From contig JAFLBX010000002.1 of NCBI GenBank assembly GCA_017303675.1, forward strand, positions 496,001 through 560,000: DNA of 64,000 nucleotides. The letters run 5' to 3'. Both the position numbers and the translations under genes were made by a program. Position 1 is the stretch's first letter; the number at the start of each line of letters is the position of its first letter. The notes below the pieces were generated by a model, which ran no database searches, was not told the DNA's origin, and worked only from the letters and a program-made list of their open reading frames with translations. The stretch is from Ignavibacteria bacterium. GTDB lineage: Bacteria > Bacteroidota > Ignavibacteria > Tepidaquicellales > OLB5. This document shows, in pieces, positions 27,739 to 36,736 of the stretch.

Positions 27739-29154
27739 TTACAACTGCACCTCATCGCCTTTGGCGGGAATACCAACATCTTTATAATTCATATCACCAA
27801 GCATTGATCTTAATGCTTCCTGCTGATCGGGGTCACCGTGTACAAGGAATATCTTCTCAAGCGTGCCTTTTGTGAACTTACCGAAATATTCCCTCAACTC
27901 ATCCCTATCAGCATGAGCGGAAAATGAGTTCAGAACATATATCTTAGCTTTAACTGCATGCTCTTCCCCGAAAATTCTAACGAACATTCCCTGTTTGCCT
28001 TCGGCTTCAACAATACGCCTGCCGAGAGTATGCGGCGCCTGGAAACCGACAATGAGTATTGTATTTTTTTCGCTGCTGATGTTATTCCGCAGATGGTGCA
28101 CAATTCTGCCTGATTCAGCCATGCCGCTTGCGCTTATTATCATACATGAGCCTTTAAAATAATTCAGCTTTTTGGAATCCTCTGCATCTTTAATGTATGT
28201 TAAGTTCTGGAAGCCGAATACATCAACTCCGCGCGAGATAAGCTCCGCCGTTTCGCTGTCAAAGCACTCAGGGTGCAGCTTGAATATTTCTGATACATTT
28301 GTGCTTAATGGACTATCAACAAATATCGGGAATTTAGGAATTATTCCTTTGGCGAAAAGCTTTGAGAGCGAATAGACAAGCTCCTGCGTTCTGCCAACGC
28401 TGAAGGCGGGCACAATAATTTTTCCGCCGCGCTGAAGCGCTTCAAGTATCACTTTGGCAAACTGTTCATCCATATCTGCCGCTTTATCATGCACTCTTCC
28501 GCCGTATGTTGATTCTGATATCATGAAATCAACATCACCCATATGGTCAGGGTCACGCAGTATCGGCAAATGCGGCCTGCCGATATCACCCGTGAAACCG
28601 AATTTTATCTTTTTACCGCCTTCATTGATATCAAGCCTTACCTGCGCAGAGCCTAATATATGACCTGCATCAAAATATGTTACCTGAACGTTTCCTCCGA
28701 ATCCGTTAAGGTTAAATTTCCGTTTATAAGGCATGCATTTAAAAAGCTTCATAATACCTCTTACTTCTTCAAATCCGTACAGCGGCTTAAAAAGCGGTTC
28801 ACCGTTTCTGATCTTTTTCCTGTTCACAAATTCAATATCCCTTGTCTGTATATGCGCGCTATCCTGCAGCATGATAGCGCACAGGTCACGGGTTGCAGGT
28901 GTTGAATACACATCTCCCCTGAAGCCTGATTTATAGAGTCCGGGCAAAAGGCCTGAGTGATCAATGTGCGCGTGCGAAAGCACTACAACATCTAGCTCTT
29001 TCGGATCAAAAAGGAAATGTTTGTTGATATTATATGCTTCTTCGCGTTTACCCTGGTAAAGACCGCAGTCAAGCAGTACTTTTTTGCCGGATATTTCGAG
29101 TAAATGCTGTGAACCTGTAACTGTTTGAGCGGCGCCGCAAAATTTTATTTTCAT
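27739..29154 (-). CDS. MBL-fold beta-CASP ribonuclease-like protein
   Basis: 471 residues, cytosolic. The metallo-beta-lactamase motif is SHAHIDH (H61, H63, D65, H66), with further ligands in DAGHILGSAQ and TGDIGR. The beta-CASP insert includes VPAFSVGRTQELVY and VDSPLST, followed by an RNA-specificity module (SASGMAESGRIVHHL, NSFSAHADRDEL, VHGDP). This matches the bacterial YSH1/CPSF73-like branch of RNA nucleases. Two zinc ions are expected. It heads a leftward unit with two WG-repeat genes; no functional link is evident. Confidence 0.86.
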   Translation of the reverse strand: MKIKFCGAAQTVTGSQHLLEISGKKVLLDCGLYQGKREEAYNINKHFLFDPKELDVVVLSHAHIDHSGLLPGLYKSGFRGDVYSTPATRDLCAIMLQDSAHIQTRDIEFVNRKKIRNGEPLFKPLYGFEEVRGIMKLFKCMPYKRKFNLNGFGGNVQVTYFDAGHILGSAQVRLDINEGGKKIKFGFTGDIGRPHLPILRDPDHMGDVDFMISESTYGGRVHDKAADMDEQFAKVILEALQRGGKIIVPAFSVGRTQELVYSLSKLFAKGIIPKFPIFVDSPLSTNVSEIFKLHPECFDSETAELISRGVDVFGFQNLTYIKDAEDSKKLNYFKGSCMIISASGMAESGRIVHHLRNNISSEKNTILIVGFQAPHTLGRRIVEAEGKQGMFVRIFGEEHAVKAKIYVLNSFSAHADRDELREYFGKFTKGTLEKIFLVHGDPDQQEALRSMLGDMNYKDVGIPAKGDEVQL

Positions 29155-29163
29155 GCTATTTAT

Positions 29164-29183
29164 ATTTCCGCGAAAGCGGGAAT
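29164..29183. repeat. dRS3-like palindrome, copy 1
   Basis: ATTTCC-N8-GGGAAT, one mismatch from the ATTCCC-N8-GGGAAT form known from Neisseria dRS3 repeats. A perfect copy is at 33578-33597. Confidence 0.5.
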
Positions 29184-29367
29184 CTATGTTCTAAATTTAT
29201 TTCAATAATACCAATTCAAAACATAACATTAAATGTAATAAATCTTTTGGGCACCAAGACACAAAGGCTTTAAGTAACACAAAGGTTTTAATAATTTTAA
29301 AAATATTTTCTTGGAGTCTTGTTGTGCCTTGAGGATTAGTCTTGATACGGTTTTTATAATAAAAAAA

Positions 29368-29392
29368 GCCGGCTTTAATAATAAACCGGCTG
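29368..29392 (-). terminator. Terminator after T9SS protein gene
   Basis: Stem AGCCGG / CCGGCT flanking an AT-rich loop, with a T run on the minus strand, 24 nt past the stop codon of the following leftward gene. Confidence 0.72.
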
Positions 29393-29415
29393 GATAAAAT
29401 CCTTATTTAAAAACT

Positions 29416-30390
29416 TTATTTAATCAGTACCATTTTTTTTGTTTCTTTATAATCACCCGCTGTTAATTGATAATAATAAACACCGCTTGGATAGTTAACT
29501 GCATTCCATTGGGTTTCATAAGAGCCGGCATTTAATTGTTCACTGACTATTGTTTCAATTTCATTGCCCAGCAGATCAAAAATTACAATTTTAGTAAATG
29601 CCGCTTCCGGCAAAGCAAATTGTATGTTAGTATTCGGATTGAACGGGTTTGGGTAGTTTTGAGAAAGAGAAAATTCCATAGGTACTTCAACAGAGATCTG
29701 GTTAATTCCAACCAGCATACTTGTATCTCCAAAAACAGTACCGTTTATCACGCAGCCAAGAAGTATCATTTGTCTGGTACATACAAACGTGCCTCCATCT
29801 AGTCCCTGCATGTAAGCATGATATAGGCCTATCCCTTTAGCATATTTTCTGTAAATACTTCCTTCAAAACCTGCATTATTGAAAAATCTTGCCTGCCGGC
29901 TTGATCCAAGAACTGTTGCATTATTTGTATCACTGCAGATATAATGCTGAAATTGATTCGGTGGCATACAGTTCATTCTTACAGTATCACCAAGCTTTGC
30001 TTTAAAACTGTCAATCATCATCTCTCCGGGTGAATATTGACAGCCCCCTGAATATAACTGGTAAATATTCCCGTTTTGCAGATCAAACCTTGTGTTGAAA
30101 AGCGTTATTAATCCTAAAGCTCCGCAGCTTTGGCAGGCCCCTGATATAGCGCTGCTTGTTGATACTGCTTTCTTATAGGTTTTACCGTTAGCCGTTGTAT
30201 CACCTGTTAATATAATTCTGACTCTGCCTGAACAACCGCCGCACATTGAGCCATTTGTTGAACATTGATATACCCAGATATTACCCGTTTGAAGTGGAAT
30301 AAAATCTGATAAGCTGCTTTGTGAAGTTACATTGAAAGGAATCAGAGTAAAAATAAAAAACAATGTGAGAAAACAATATATTTTTTTCAT
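29416..30390 (-). CDS. Cysteine-rich T9SS secreted protein
   Basis: 324 residues: signal peptide to about VTSQ, a unique middle domain containing a cysteine cluster (CSTNGSMCGGCSG, then CQSCG and later single cysteines), and a T9SS tail opening LSQNYPNPFNPNT. The motif FIPLQTGNIWVYQ near the N-terminus resembles PLTVGNKWFYN in the protein at 40.1-41.0 kb, suggesting a shared family. The cysteines may form disulphides outside the cell. Function unknown. Confidence 0.78.
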   Translation of the reverse strand: MKKIYCFLTLFFIFTLIPFNVTSQSSLSDFIPLQTGNIWVYQCSTNGSMCGGCSGRVRIILTGDTTANGKTYKKAVSTSSAISGACQSCGALGLITLFNTRFDLQNGNIYQLYSGGCQYSPGEMMIDSFKAKLGDTVRMNCMPPNQFQHYICSDTNNATVLGSSRQARFFNNAGFEGSIYRKYAKGIGLYHAYMQGLDGGTFVCTRQMILLGCVINGTVFGDTSMLVGINQISVEVPMEFSLSQNYPNPFNPNTNIQFALPEAAFTKIVIFDLLGNEIETIVSEQLNAGSYETQWNAVNYPSGVYYYQLTAGDYKETKKMVLIK

Positions 30391-30410
30391 AAAAACCTCC
30401 TTAGGTATTA

Positions 30411-30418
30411 CAAATATA
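30411..30418 (-). promoter_or_regulatory. Bacteroidetes-type -7 promoter element (TATATTTG, minus strand)
   Basis: CAAATATA on the given strand is TATATTTG on the minus strand, 21 nt before the start codon of the cysteine-rich T9SS gene. Confidence 0.45.
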
Positions 30419-30593
30419 ATACATAAACATCGGGTTTATAACACTATAAAATCTTTATTTTCTAAAACTCAGGAATAAAATTTTATAAACATGTTCAGTT
30501 CAACTACACCTGTAATTGTATTTTATTTATGGTAATTAACCGTTAATTTCGCATCATTAAATCAGAATTCTGAATAAGGAATAATATTCTAAT

Positions 30594-31715
30594 ATGGATA
30601 ACCTGTTAATTTCACCCAAAGAAGTAAAAGATCATATAAATTCAGCAGAAAACGGCTACGTTTTGCTTGATATAAGAAGAGAAGATGAATATAAGGACTG
30701 GAATATAAAGGGCAGCATAAATATCCCTATAAACGACCTTATTTCTGACGGCAATTACATCGGCATAAAGGAAATGCTTAAAACACTTCCAAAAGATAAA
30801 ATGATAGTTACTATCTGCGCAAAAGGTCTGAATTCACAGGTCGCAGCTTCAATTTTAAGGGATATGGGCTATAATTCAGTCAGCCTTGAAAAAGGTATGA
30901 AAGGCTGGAACGAGAATTTTGATATTTATAAGCTGGATTTTACGGATTTTACTGTAATTCAGTTCGTTAGGATTGGTAAAGGATGCCTTTCTTACATTGT
31001 CATTGATAAATCAACACAGCAATGCGCTCTTATCGAACCGGCTGTATTTATAGATGAGTATGAAGATTATATACGGGCAAATGCACTTACACTGAAATAT
31101 ATAATTGATACACATGCTCATGCTGATCATTTTTCCGGCGGTATGGAGCTTGCGAGAAAATTAAATATGGATTACTATGTTAATGAAATAGAAGTAGATA
31201 AAGTATTTCAGTTTAAGTCATTAAAAGATATATCACAATTTGTAATTGGAAGCACTAAGCTTGAAGTTTTGAGCACACCCGGTCATACAGATGGAAGCGT
31301 ATCATTTCTTGTAAACAATGAAGCTTTGCTTTGCGGTGACCTGCTTCTGCTGGAATCACCCGGCAGACCTGATCTGGCAAGGACGAAGGAAGAAACAACA
31401 AAAGGAGCAGCTATTTTGTTTGATACTCTTCAAACGATAATGGGTAAACTGAGTGATGAAGTGAAAATATTCCCAAGCCACTTCACAAAAACCGAGATCA
31501 GACCGGTTGTGATGAGCTTTGGTGATTTAAAAGCTTCTTCAGAACCTTTAAAAATGAATGATAAACAGAAATTCATAGATTATATTACTTCCAGCATACC
31601 AAATACCCCTCCAAATTATGAGACCATAAAGAAATTCAATAAAGCGGGAGTTATGATTCCTTTGGATTACGCTGAAGACCTTGAGATCGGTCCAAACCGC
31701 TGCGCTGCAAGATAA
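30594..31715 (+). CDS. Rhodanese-MBL fusion (persulfide dioxygenase-like)
   Basis: 373 residues. An N-terminal rhodanese domain (1-110) has the candidate sulfur-carrying C75 in ICAKGLNSQ. An MBL-fold domain of the ETHE1/persulfide dioxygenase type follows (about 115-310): THAHADH (173-179), TPGHTDGS (H231), GDLLLLE (D249) and PSHF (H296). The order is the reverse of the common MBL-then-rhodanese fusion. It ends 9 nt before a SulP transporter, forming a probable sulfur-handling operon. Persulfide oxidation or sulfur transfer is inferred from domains; GlpE-type loop residues are not fully conserved. Confidence 0.82.
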   Translation: MDNLLISPKEVKDHINSAENGYVLLDIRREDEYKDWNIKGSINIPINDLISDGNYIGIKEMLKTLPKDKMIVTICAKGLNSQVAASILRDMGYNSVSLEKGMKGWNENFDIYKLDFTDFTVIQFVRIGKGCLSYIVIDKSTQQCALIEPAVFIDEYEDYIRANALTLKYIIDTHAHADHFSGGMELARKLNMDYYVNEIEVDKVFQFKSLKDISQFVIGSTKLEVLSTPGHTDGSVSFLVNNEALLCGDLLLLESPGRPDLARTKEETTKGAAILFDTLQTIMGKLSDEVKIFPSHFTKTEIRPVVMSFGDLKASSEPLKMNDKQKFIDYITSSIPNTPPNYETIKKFNKAGVMIPLDYAEDLEIGPNRCAAR

Positions 31716-31724
31716 ATCTAAATA

Positions 31725-33428
31725 ATGTTAGTTCCAAAACTCGTAACTACCCTCAAAACCTACAATAGATCACTGTTCCTGAGCGATGTATCATCAGGTG
31801 TAATAGTCGGAATTGTAGCTTTACCTCTGGCAATTGCATTCGGAATAGCTTCGGGAGTTTCTCCAAATAATGGATTAATCACAGCGGTAATTGCGGGATT
31901 TATAATTTCAGCACTTGGAGGAAGCCGTGTACAAATTGGCGGTCCCACCGGTGCATTTATTGTGATCGTTTACGGTATTGTTCAAAAATACGGACTTGAC
32001 GGGCTGATGATAGCTACAATTATGGCCGGCATAATTTTAGTTTTGATGGGTTTTATGAAGCTTGGGACGCTTATTAAGTTCATACCTCTCCCTATAATAA
32101 CCGGCTTCACTTCAGGCATAGCGCTAATAATCTTTACAACACAGATAAAAGATCTTCTGGGGTTAAATATACATGAGCTGCCTTCTGAGTTTTTGTCAAA
32201 AATTCCAGTTTACGCAAAAAGCATAACTACCTTTAATATTGATACGATAATCGTATCAGCTATATCACTTTTTATTATAATCTTCCTTGGGCGGTTTATA
32301 AAAAAGATACCCTCAACTTTTGTTGCACTGATATTTAGTACGCTGATTGTGTATATATTCGGGTTAAATGTAGAAACAATTTCATCGAAATTCGGGGAAT
32401 TGAGCAATTCAATTCCGGCACCGGGTATTCCTGTTATTACATTTGATAAAATTTACAATCTTGCCGGACCTGCATTTACTATTGCGATCTTAGGAGCTAT
32501 TGAATCATTACTTTCCGCTGTTGTGGCTGATGGTATGATAGGAAGCAAACACAGGTCTAATATGGAGCTGATAGCTAACGGTGCAGCAAATATAATTACA
32601 CCTCTTTTCGGGGGAATACCCGCCACGGGAGCTATTGCGCGCACAGTAACAAATATTAGAAATGGTGGTAAAACCCCGGTTGCAGGAATGGTGCATGCTG
32701 TTGTATTGCTGCTGATAATGCTGTTTTTTGGTAAATATGCCGGTATGATACCAATGTGTGTACTCGCTTCAATTTTGGTTGTAGTTGCATATAATATGAG
32801 TGAATGGCGGGAATTTAAGGCTCAGCTGAAAATGCCTAAAAGTGATGTAATTGTTCTGCTTACTACATTCTTTTTAACGGTTATATTTGATCTGACAATT
32901 GCCATTGAAGTTGGTATGGTACTTTCTGCAATGTTATTCATGAAAAGAATGGCAGAAGTTACAAATGTGGGTATCATCAACCGCGAGTTTGATGAAAGTA
33001 TTGAATCAGACGAAACCGGCGCAAACTCGATACAGGGAAAAAATATTCCAAAGGGTGTTATAATTTATGAGATCAACGGACCGTTTTTCTTTGGTGCAGC
33101 AAGTAAATTTAAGGAAGCTATCAGGATAGTCGGCAAATCAACAAAAGTACTTATTTTAAGGCTTAGAAATGTTCCGGCAATTGATTCAACTGGCATTGCA
33201 ACACTGGAAGATTTTTATTATGATTGTAAAAAGAACTCCACTGTTTTAATTCTCTCAGGTATTCATGCCCAGCCAATGTTTGCCAGTGAACGGGCTGGGT
33301 TGCTTGAAAAAATTGGTGAAGAAAACATTCGGGGCAATATTGATGACGCTTTGAACCGTTCAAGAGAGATATTAGGGCTACCCAGTGAGGAAATTAAAGC
33401 AGATAAGGAAAGTTCAATAGAAAAGTAA
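31725..33428 (+). CDS. SulP-family anion permease with STAS domain
   Basis: 567 residues. A membrane part of about 12 helices carries SulP signatures (GIVALPLAIAFGIASGVSPNNGLITAVIAGF, GGSRVQIGGPTGAFIVI, ATGAIARTVTNIRNGGKTPVAGMVHA). A cytosolic STAS domain follows (about 440-555; VLILRLRNVPAIDSTGIATLEDF). SulP proteins move sulfate, bicarbonate or related anions. The neighbouring rhodanese-MBL enzyme makes sulfate or another sulfur oxyanion an attractive substrate, but this is inference. A class I palindrome lies shortly downstream. Confidence 0.88.
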   Translation: MLVPKLVTTLKTYNRSLFLSDVSSGVIVGIVALPLAIAFGIASGVSPNNGLITAVIAGFIISALGGSRVQIGGPTGAFIVIVYGIVQKYGLDGLMIATIMAGIILVLMGFMKLGTLIKFIPLPIITGFTSGIALIIFTTQIKDLLGLNIHELPSEFLSKIPVYAKSITTFNIDTIIVSAISLFIIIFLGRFIKKIPSTFVALIFSTLIVYIFGLNVETISSKFGELSNSIPAPGIPVITFDKIYNLAGPAFTIAILGAIESLLSAVVADGMIGSKHRSNMELIANGAANIITPLFGGIPATGAIARTVTNIRNGGKTPVAGMVHAVVLLLIMLFFGKYAGMIPMCVLASILVVVAYNMSEWREFKAQLKMPKSDVIVLLTTFFLTVIFDLTIAIEVGMVLSAMLFMKRMAEVTNVGIINREFDESIESDETGANSIQGKNIPKGVIIYEINGPFFFGAASKFKEAIRIVGKSTKVLILRLRNVPAIDSTGIATLEDFYYDCKKNSTVLILSGIHAQPMFASERAGLLEKIGEENIRGNIDDALNRSREILGLPSEEIKADKESSIEK

Positions 33429-33475
33429 GTTTAATAGCAAATCTAAGTCGAAAGCAATTAATACATTTTTTTGTC

Positions 33476-33497
33476 GCCCTGAGCGGAGTCGAAGGGC
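33476..33497. repeat. Short dispersed palindromic repeat, class I copy 3
   Basis: Core CCCTGAGCGGAGTCGAAGGG, inverse orientation of the family at 14029 and 49038. It may also act as a terminator-like hairpin after the SulP gene. Confidence 0.65.
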
Positions 33498-33577
33498 TTT
33501 GCAGTTTTAATGAAAGTCATATTCATATCGAGAATTGCAGATTTAAGATAAGATAATTTAATAAATCAATAATAGAG

Positions 33578-33597
33578 ATTCCCGCTTACGAGGGAAT
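33578..33597. repeat. dRS3-like palindrome, copy 2
   Basis: ATTCCCGCTTACGAGGGAAT, a perfect ATTCCC-N8-GGGAAT element ending 9 nt before the aldehyde dehydrogenase start codon, where it replaces any clear ribosome binding site. Confidence 0.65.
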
Positions 33598-33606
33598 GAA
33601 AGTAAA

Positions 33607-34980
33607 ATGAAATTAAAATACATCGATGACATCAATCCCGCAACGGGAAAGCTTATAAAAAAGGTTAAGTGTTCCACCGAAAAGGAAATTGACCGCGCAG
33701 TAGCTAGTGCAAGGGCAGCACAGAAAAAATGGGCTTCATTAACACTTGCGCAGAGGAGCAAAATGCTTGAAGCCTGCGCTAAGGATTTTGTTAAGCAGAA
33801 AGAAAAGATCGGAAGAATAATTACCGATGAAATGGGTAAGTTGTACAGATCAGCAGTGGGTGAAACCCACGCAGTGGCTTACGGCATCCGCGAAACCATT
33901 GAACAGGCTAAAACTGCTCTTGCTGTTGAAAATTTACAGGAAGAAAACCTGCGGACTGAAATGCACCGCACACCGCTGGGAGTCTGCGCAATCATCACAC
34001 CGTGGAATTTCCCGGTAAGTATGCCGGAATCCCTGCTCTCCCCTGCCCTGATCGCCGGGAATACGGTCGTATTCAAGCCATCTGAAATGGTCCCGCTTAC
34101 AGGCAAAGCGATATTTGATATTTTCAATAAACATTTACCTAAGGGAGTTATAAACCTCGTTCAGGGTGCTGATGAAGTTGGTAATTACCTCATACACAGC
34201 AATATCGATATGATAGCTTTTGTCGGCTCTCAAGCCGTTGGCAAAATAATTATGAAAGCTGCCGGCGATAAGCTGAAACGCATTGTTTTAGAGCTTGGCG
34301 GCAAGGATCCAATGATAGTGCTGAATGATGCAGACTTAGAAAAGGCTGCGAACTTTGCAGTGAACGGTTCTTTACGCAACACAGGCCAGGTTTGTGTTTC
34401 GGTTGAAAGAATATATGTTCAGGAAAAAGCAGCCGATAAGTTCACAACACTTGTTGCCAACGGTGTAAAGAACTTTAAATACGGCAATGGTTATGATGAT
34501 TCTGTTCATATGGGTCCGCTTGTGAGTGAAAGGCAGCGCGCAAATGTACTTTCACAGGTTAAGGATGCTGTTAAAAAAGGAGCTAAACTAATTGTAGGCG
34601 GCAAAGCGCCAAAAAATAATAAGGGTTTCTTTATGGAGCCTACCCTGCTTACAAATCTTTCCCATAAACACAGGATAATGAATGAAGAGACCTTCGGTCC
34701 GGTTGTTGCAATACAGAAAGTCAAAACTGAAGATGAAGCTGTAAAGCTTGCCAATGATTCACCATTTGGACTCGGCGCTACCGTGTGGACTAAGAATAAG
34801 AAAAAGGGACTGGATATAGCTCGTAAGATCGAATCAGGCATGATAGGCGTTAACCAGGGCATCGGCGCTGTGAGCGGTACACCATGGGTCGGTGTTAAGC
34901 AGAGCGGTTACGGTTATATCGGCTCGATTGATGGCATAAGGCAGTTCACAGTACCAAGAAAAATAAGTTATAAGAAGTAA
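33607..34980 (+). CDS. Aldehyde dehydrogenase (succinate-semialdehyde type)
   Basis: 457 residues, an ALDH-superfamily protein of the shorter succinate-semialdehyde dehydrogenase class. Landmarks are PWNF (N134), KPSE (K157), LELGGK (E229) and the nucleophile in TGQVCVS (C263). It oxidises an aldehyde to the acid with NAD(P)+. The class fit is good but the substrate is not fixed by sequence. It stands alone between a dRS3-like repeat and a palindrome cluster, and no GABA transaminase gene is beside it. Confidence 0.85.
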   Translation: MKLKYIDDINPATGKLIKKVKCSTEKEIDRAVASARAAQKKWASLTLAQRSKMLEACAKDFVKQKEKIGRIITDEMGKLYRSAVGETHAVAYGIRETIEQAKTALAVENLQEENLRTEMHRTPLGVCAIITPWNFPVSMPESLLSPALIAGNTVVFKPSEMVPLTGKAIFDIFNKHLPKGVINLVQGADEVGNYLIHSNIDMIAFVGSQAVGKIIMKAAGDKLKRIVLELGGKDPMIVLNDADLEKAANFAVNGSLRNTGQVCVSVERIYVQEKAADKFTTLVANGVKNFKYGNGYDDSVHMGPLVSERQRANVLSQVKDAVKKGAKLIVGGKAPKNNKGFFMEPTLLTNLSHKHRIMNEETFGPVVAIQKVKTEDEAVKLANDSPFGLGATVWTKNKKKGLDIARKIESGMIGVNQGIGAVSGTPWVGVKQSGYGYIGSIDGIRQFTVPRKISYKK

Positions 34981-34991
34981 AAATGTGCAGT

Positions 34992-35154
34992 TCCGAACAC
35001 CATTCGGAGTAATACAAGCGAAAATCATGTTATACTCGAATCAGCGATTCGAGCTACAACAGATCAGTGAACCATTCAATTAATGTAGCTCCGAACGCTG
35101 TTCGGAGTAATTGGCACTAAAATTGAGTTGTACATGAATCAGCGATACGAGTTA
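34992..35154. repeat. Cluster of four alternating palindromes (BIME-like)
   Basis: Four hairpin units. A1: TCCGAA / TTCGGA at 34992-35008. B1: CTCGAATC / GATTCGAG at 35035-35053. A2: CTCCGAAC / GTTCGGAG at 35089-35107. B2: a degenerate copy at 35131-35154. Read in one orientation, A2 and the reverse of B1 share the frame TGTAGCTC, a five-base arm, GCT, the complementary arm, GAGTA. The units alternate orientation, and A and B have different but still self-complementary arms. Confidence 0.75.
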
Positions 35155-35203
35155 CTATAAATCAATTCATCCATAAATCCAACATAGAAGGAGCAGCTTC
35201 AAA

Positions 35204-35647
35204 ATGAAAACAATCATCAGTATAGCCTGTTTTGTTTTTCTATTTACAGCAGCATCATTTTCACAGGATGATCTTAAATCAGCGGGAGAAAAGATGGAGC
35301 GAAGCCTGTTCCAGGCTGTTAAGGATAAAGACTGGGGCACTCTTGAGGGACTCATAGCCAACGGCTTTCAATCAATGCATGCTGATGGACCCAAATCACG
35401 TACCGTGGCTATAGATTATATAAAATCCATTACTTTTAAATATTACCATTTTTCTGATATTGTGGTTACAAATAACGATGCCGGTACTAACATAGTCATC
35501 AGTTATAAATTATCATTTTCTGAAAATCTTGAAATGACCGAAGAGGAAAAAGGAAAATTTGTTAACAATCTTAGCTTATGGCAGAAAACCGGCGATAAAT
35601 GGCAGTGGATAAGTCACAGCGTATTTGACGGAAATGTGAAGAAGTAA
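35204..35647 (+). CDS. Secreted SnoaL/DUF4440-like protein
   Basis: 147 residues with a signal peptide ending ASFSQ. The mature part has the pattern of an NTF2-like cone fold of the DUF4440/SnoaL group: an N-terminal helix (MERSLFQAVKDKDWGTLEGLIANGFQSMHADG), a strand-rich middle and a final WQKTGDKWQWISHSVF hairpin. Such small domains bind ligands or act as isomerase-like enzymes; no active site can be named. An AGAAGGAG ribosome binding site precedes the ATG. Confidence 0.7.
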   Translation: MKTIISIACFVFLFTAASFSQDDLKSAGEKMERSLFQAVKDKDWGTLEGLIANGFQSMHADGPKSRTVAIDYIKSITFKYYHFSDIVVTNNDAGTNIVISYKLSFSENLEMTEEEKGKFVNNLSLWQKTGDKWQWISHSVFDGNVKK

Positions 35648-35656
35648 AAATGTAAT

Positions 35657-36625
35657 TTATTTCATAACCACTTTCATCGCTTCAATAATCTCAGGATTCG
35701 GCAATCCCTGCTGCTGATTCACGAGCATCACAAAATGATCGGCTGAGAGCTCTTCGGCGTGAATATTATAATTGGTGTTTCTGCCGGTCTGCTCATAAAA
35801 GCCTTTAACTTCTTTCAGTTTTAATATAAGTGGTTTACCATCGAGGTAAACCGCTTTTTTATTGGCATTATCCCCTTCCACAACAAGAAGTCCCAATTGC
35901 ATATAACCAAAAAAGCTGCCGCCGGTGAATTCCCTGCCGGAAAATAATATCAGCATTACATCAACAGGCGTATCATTGTGGTTTACTGTAATATAAAAAT
36001 TGTTATATGGCGCATCCGGATTTGATATCCTAAAATCCGCGATCTCAGGCGGGTATGGTACTTCATTACATTTTTTGAATCCGATAATATTATACACCTT
36101 TTCACTCATCTCTTTATCATACCTCGAAAAAACATGGAATAATTCATGAATGAACGTACTGTGCGTTATTTTCCCCTCCGGCAGAACTATATAATTTGCC
36201 CTTGTATAACCTGCCGCACCGCCTTCGTTGGACATATCTGAAAGTACTATTTCTATCTTTTCAGGCATCTTTATCTTAAGCCCCAGGTCTGAGATCTTTT
36301 TTCTGACGGACTCTACATTTTCTTTTAGGTCTTGCATTGATTCCTCATCCCATTTTTTAACCGTTGCAGCAGCTTTCCTCAGGTAATCAGAAAGCTTAAC
36401 AGTATCGCTTTTTGAGCCGGTTTTGCTCATTAGATCAAACCTGCTTAAAATGGATGTATATTCATCTTCAGTCATTAAAAGCTCCTTAGCCCGCTCACCA
36501 TCTACCGGAACCACATAGGTACCTTCCTGCAGCAGGAAACCTTCGTGAACCTGAGCAGCAGCTTCTAAACGAAATATAAGGAGAAATAATACAATATATC
36601 CAAGCCTGATTTTTATATGTGACAT
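35657..36625 (-). CDS. Putative exported HExxH zinc metallopeptidase
   Basis: 322 residues: signal peptide to about AAAQ, a helical region (80-120), then the zinc-protease signature HELFH (H160, E161, H164) inside ITHSTFIHELFHVFSRYD. A downstream HAEELSADHF block near the C-terminus could supply the third, glutamate ligand, as in some gluzincins. Surrounding sequence does not match a family I can name. It is convergent with the SnoaL-like gene, 9 nt away. Protease activity is inferred from the motif only. Confidence 0.65.
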   Translation of the reverse strand: MSHIKIRLGYIVLFLLIFRLEAAAQVHEGFLLQEGTYVVPVDGERAKELLMTEDEYTSILSRFDLMSKTGSKSDTVKLSDYLRKAAATVKKWDEESMQDLKENVESVRKKISDLGLKIKMPEKIEIVLSDMSNEGGAAGYTRANYIVLPEGKITHSTFIHELFHVFSRYDKEMSEKVYNIIGFKKCNEVPYPPEIADFRISNPDAPYNNFYITVNHNDTPVDVMLILFSGREFTGGSFFGYMQLGLLVVEGDNANKKAVYLDGKPLILKLKEVKGFYEQTGRNTNYNIHAEELSADHFVMLVNQQQGLPNPEIIEAMKVVMK

Positions 36626-36736
36626 ATTTTTTTAATAAATTAATCTGTAAATTTAAGAAATTAATAATTAATATTTACAACCATTGGAAGCCTTTTATTG
36701 GTTTCTGCGGGAATATTTCAGGAGGCAGGCAAAAAA

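Noticed and set aside
28660-28936. Forward open frames within the beta-CASP gene
   Set aside because: Antisense to a clearly conserved protein; no signals of their own.
33558-33761. Reverse frame containing FPRKRES
   Set aside because: This peptide is the usual translation of dRS3-like repeats, not a gene.
34992-35154. Repeated units considered as a CRISPR array
   Set aside because: Units are self-complementary, alternate in orientation and lack regular unique spacers; no cas genes nearby.
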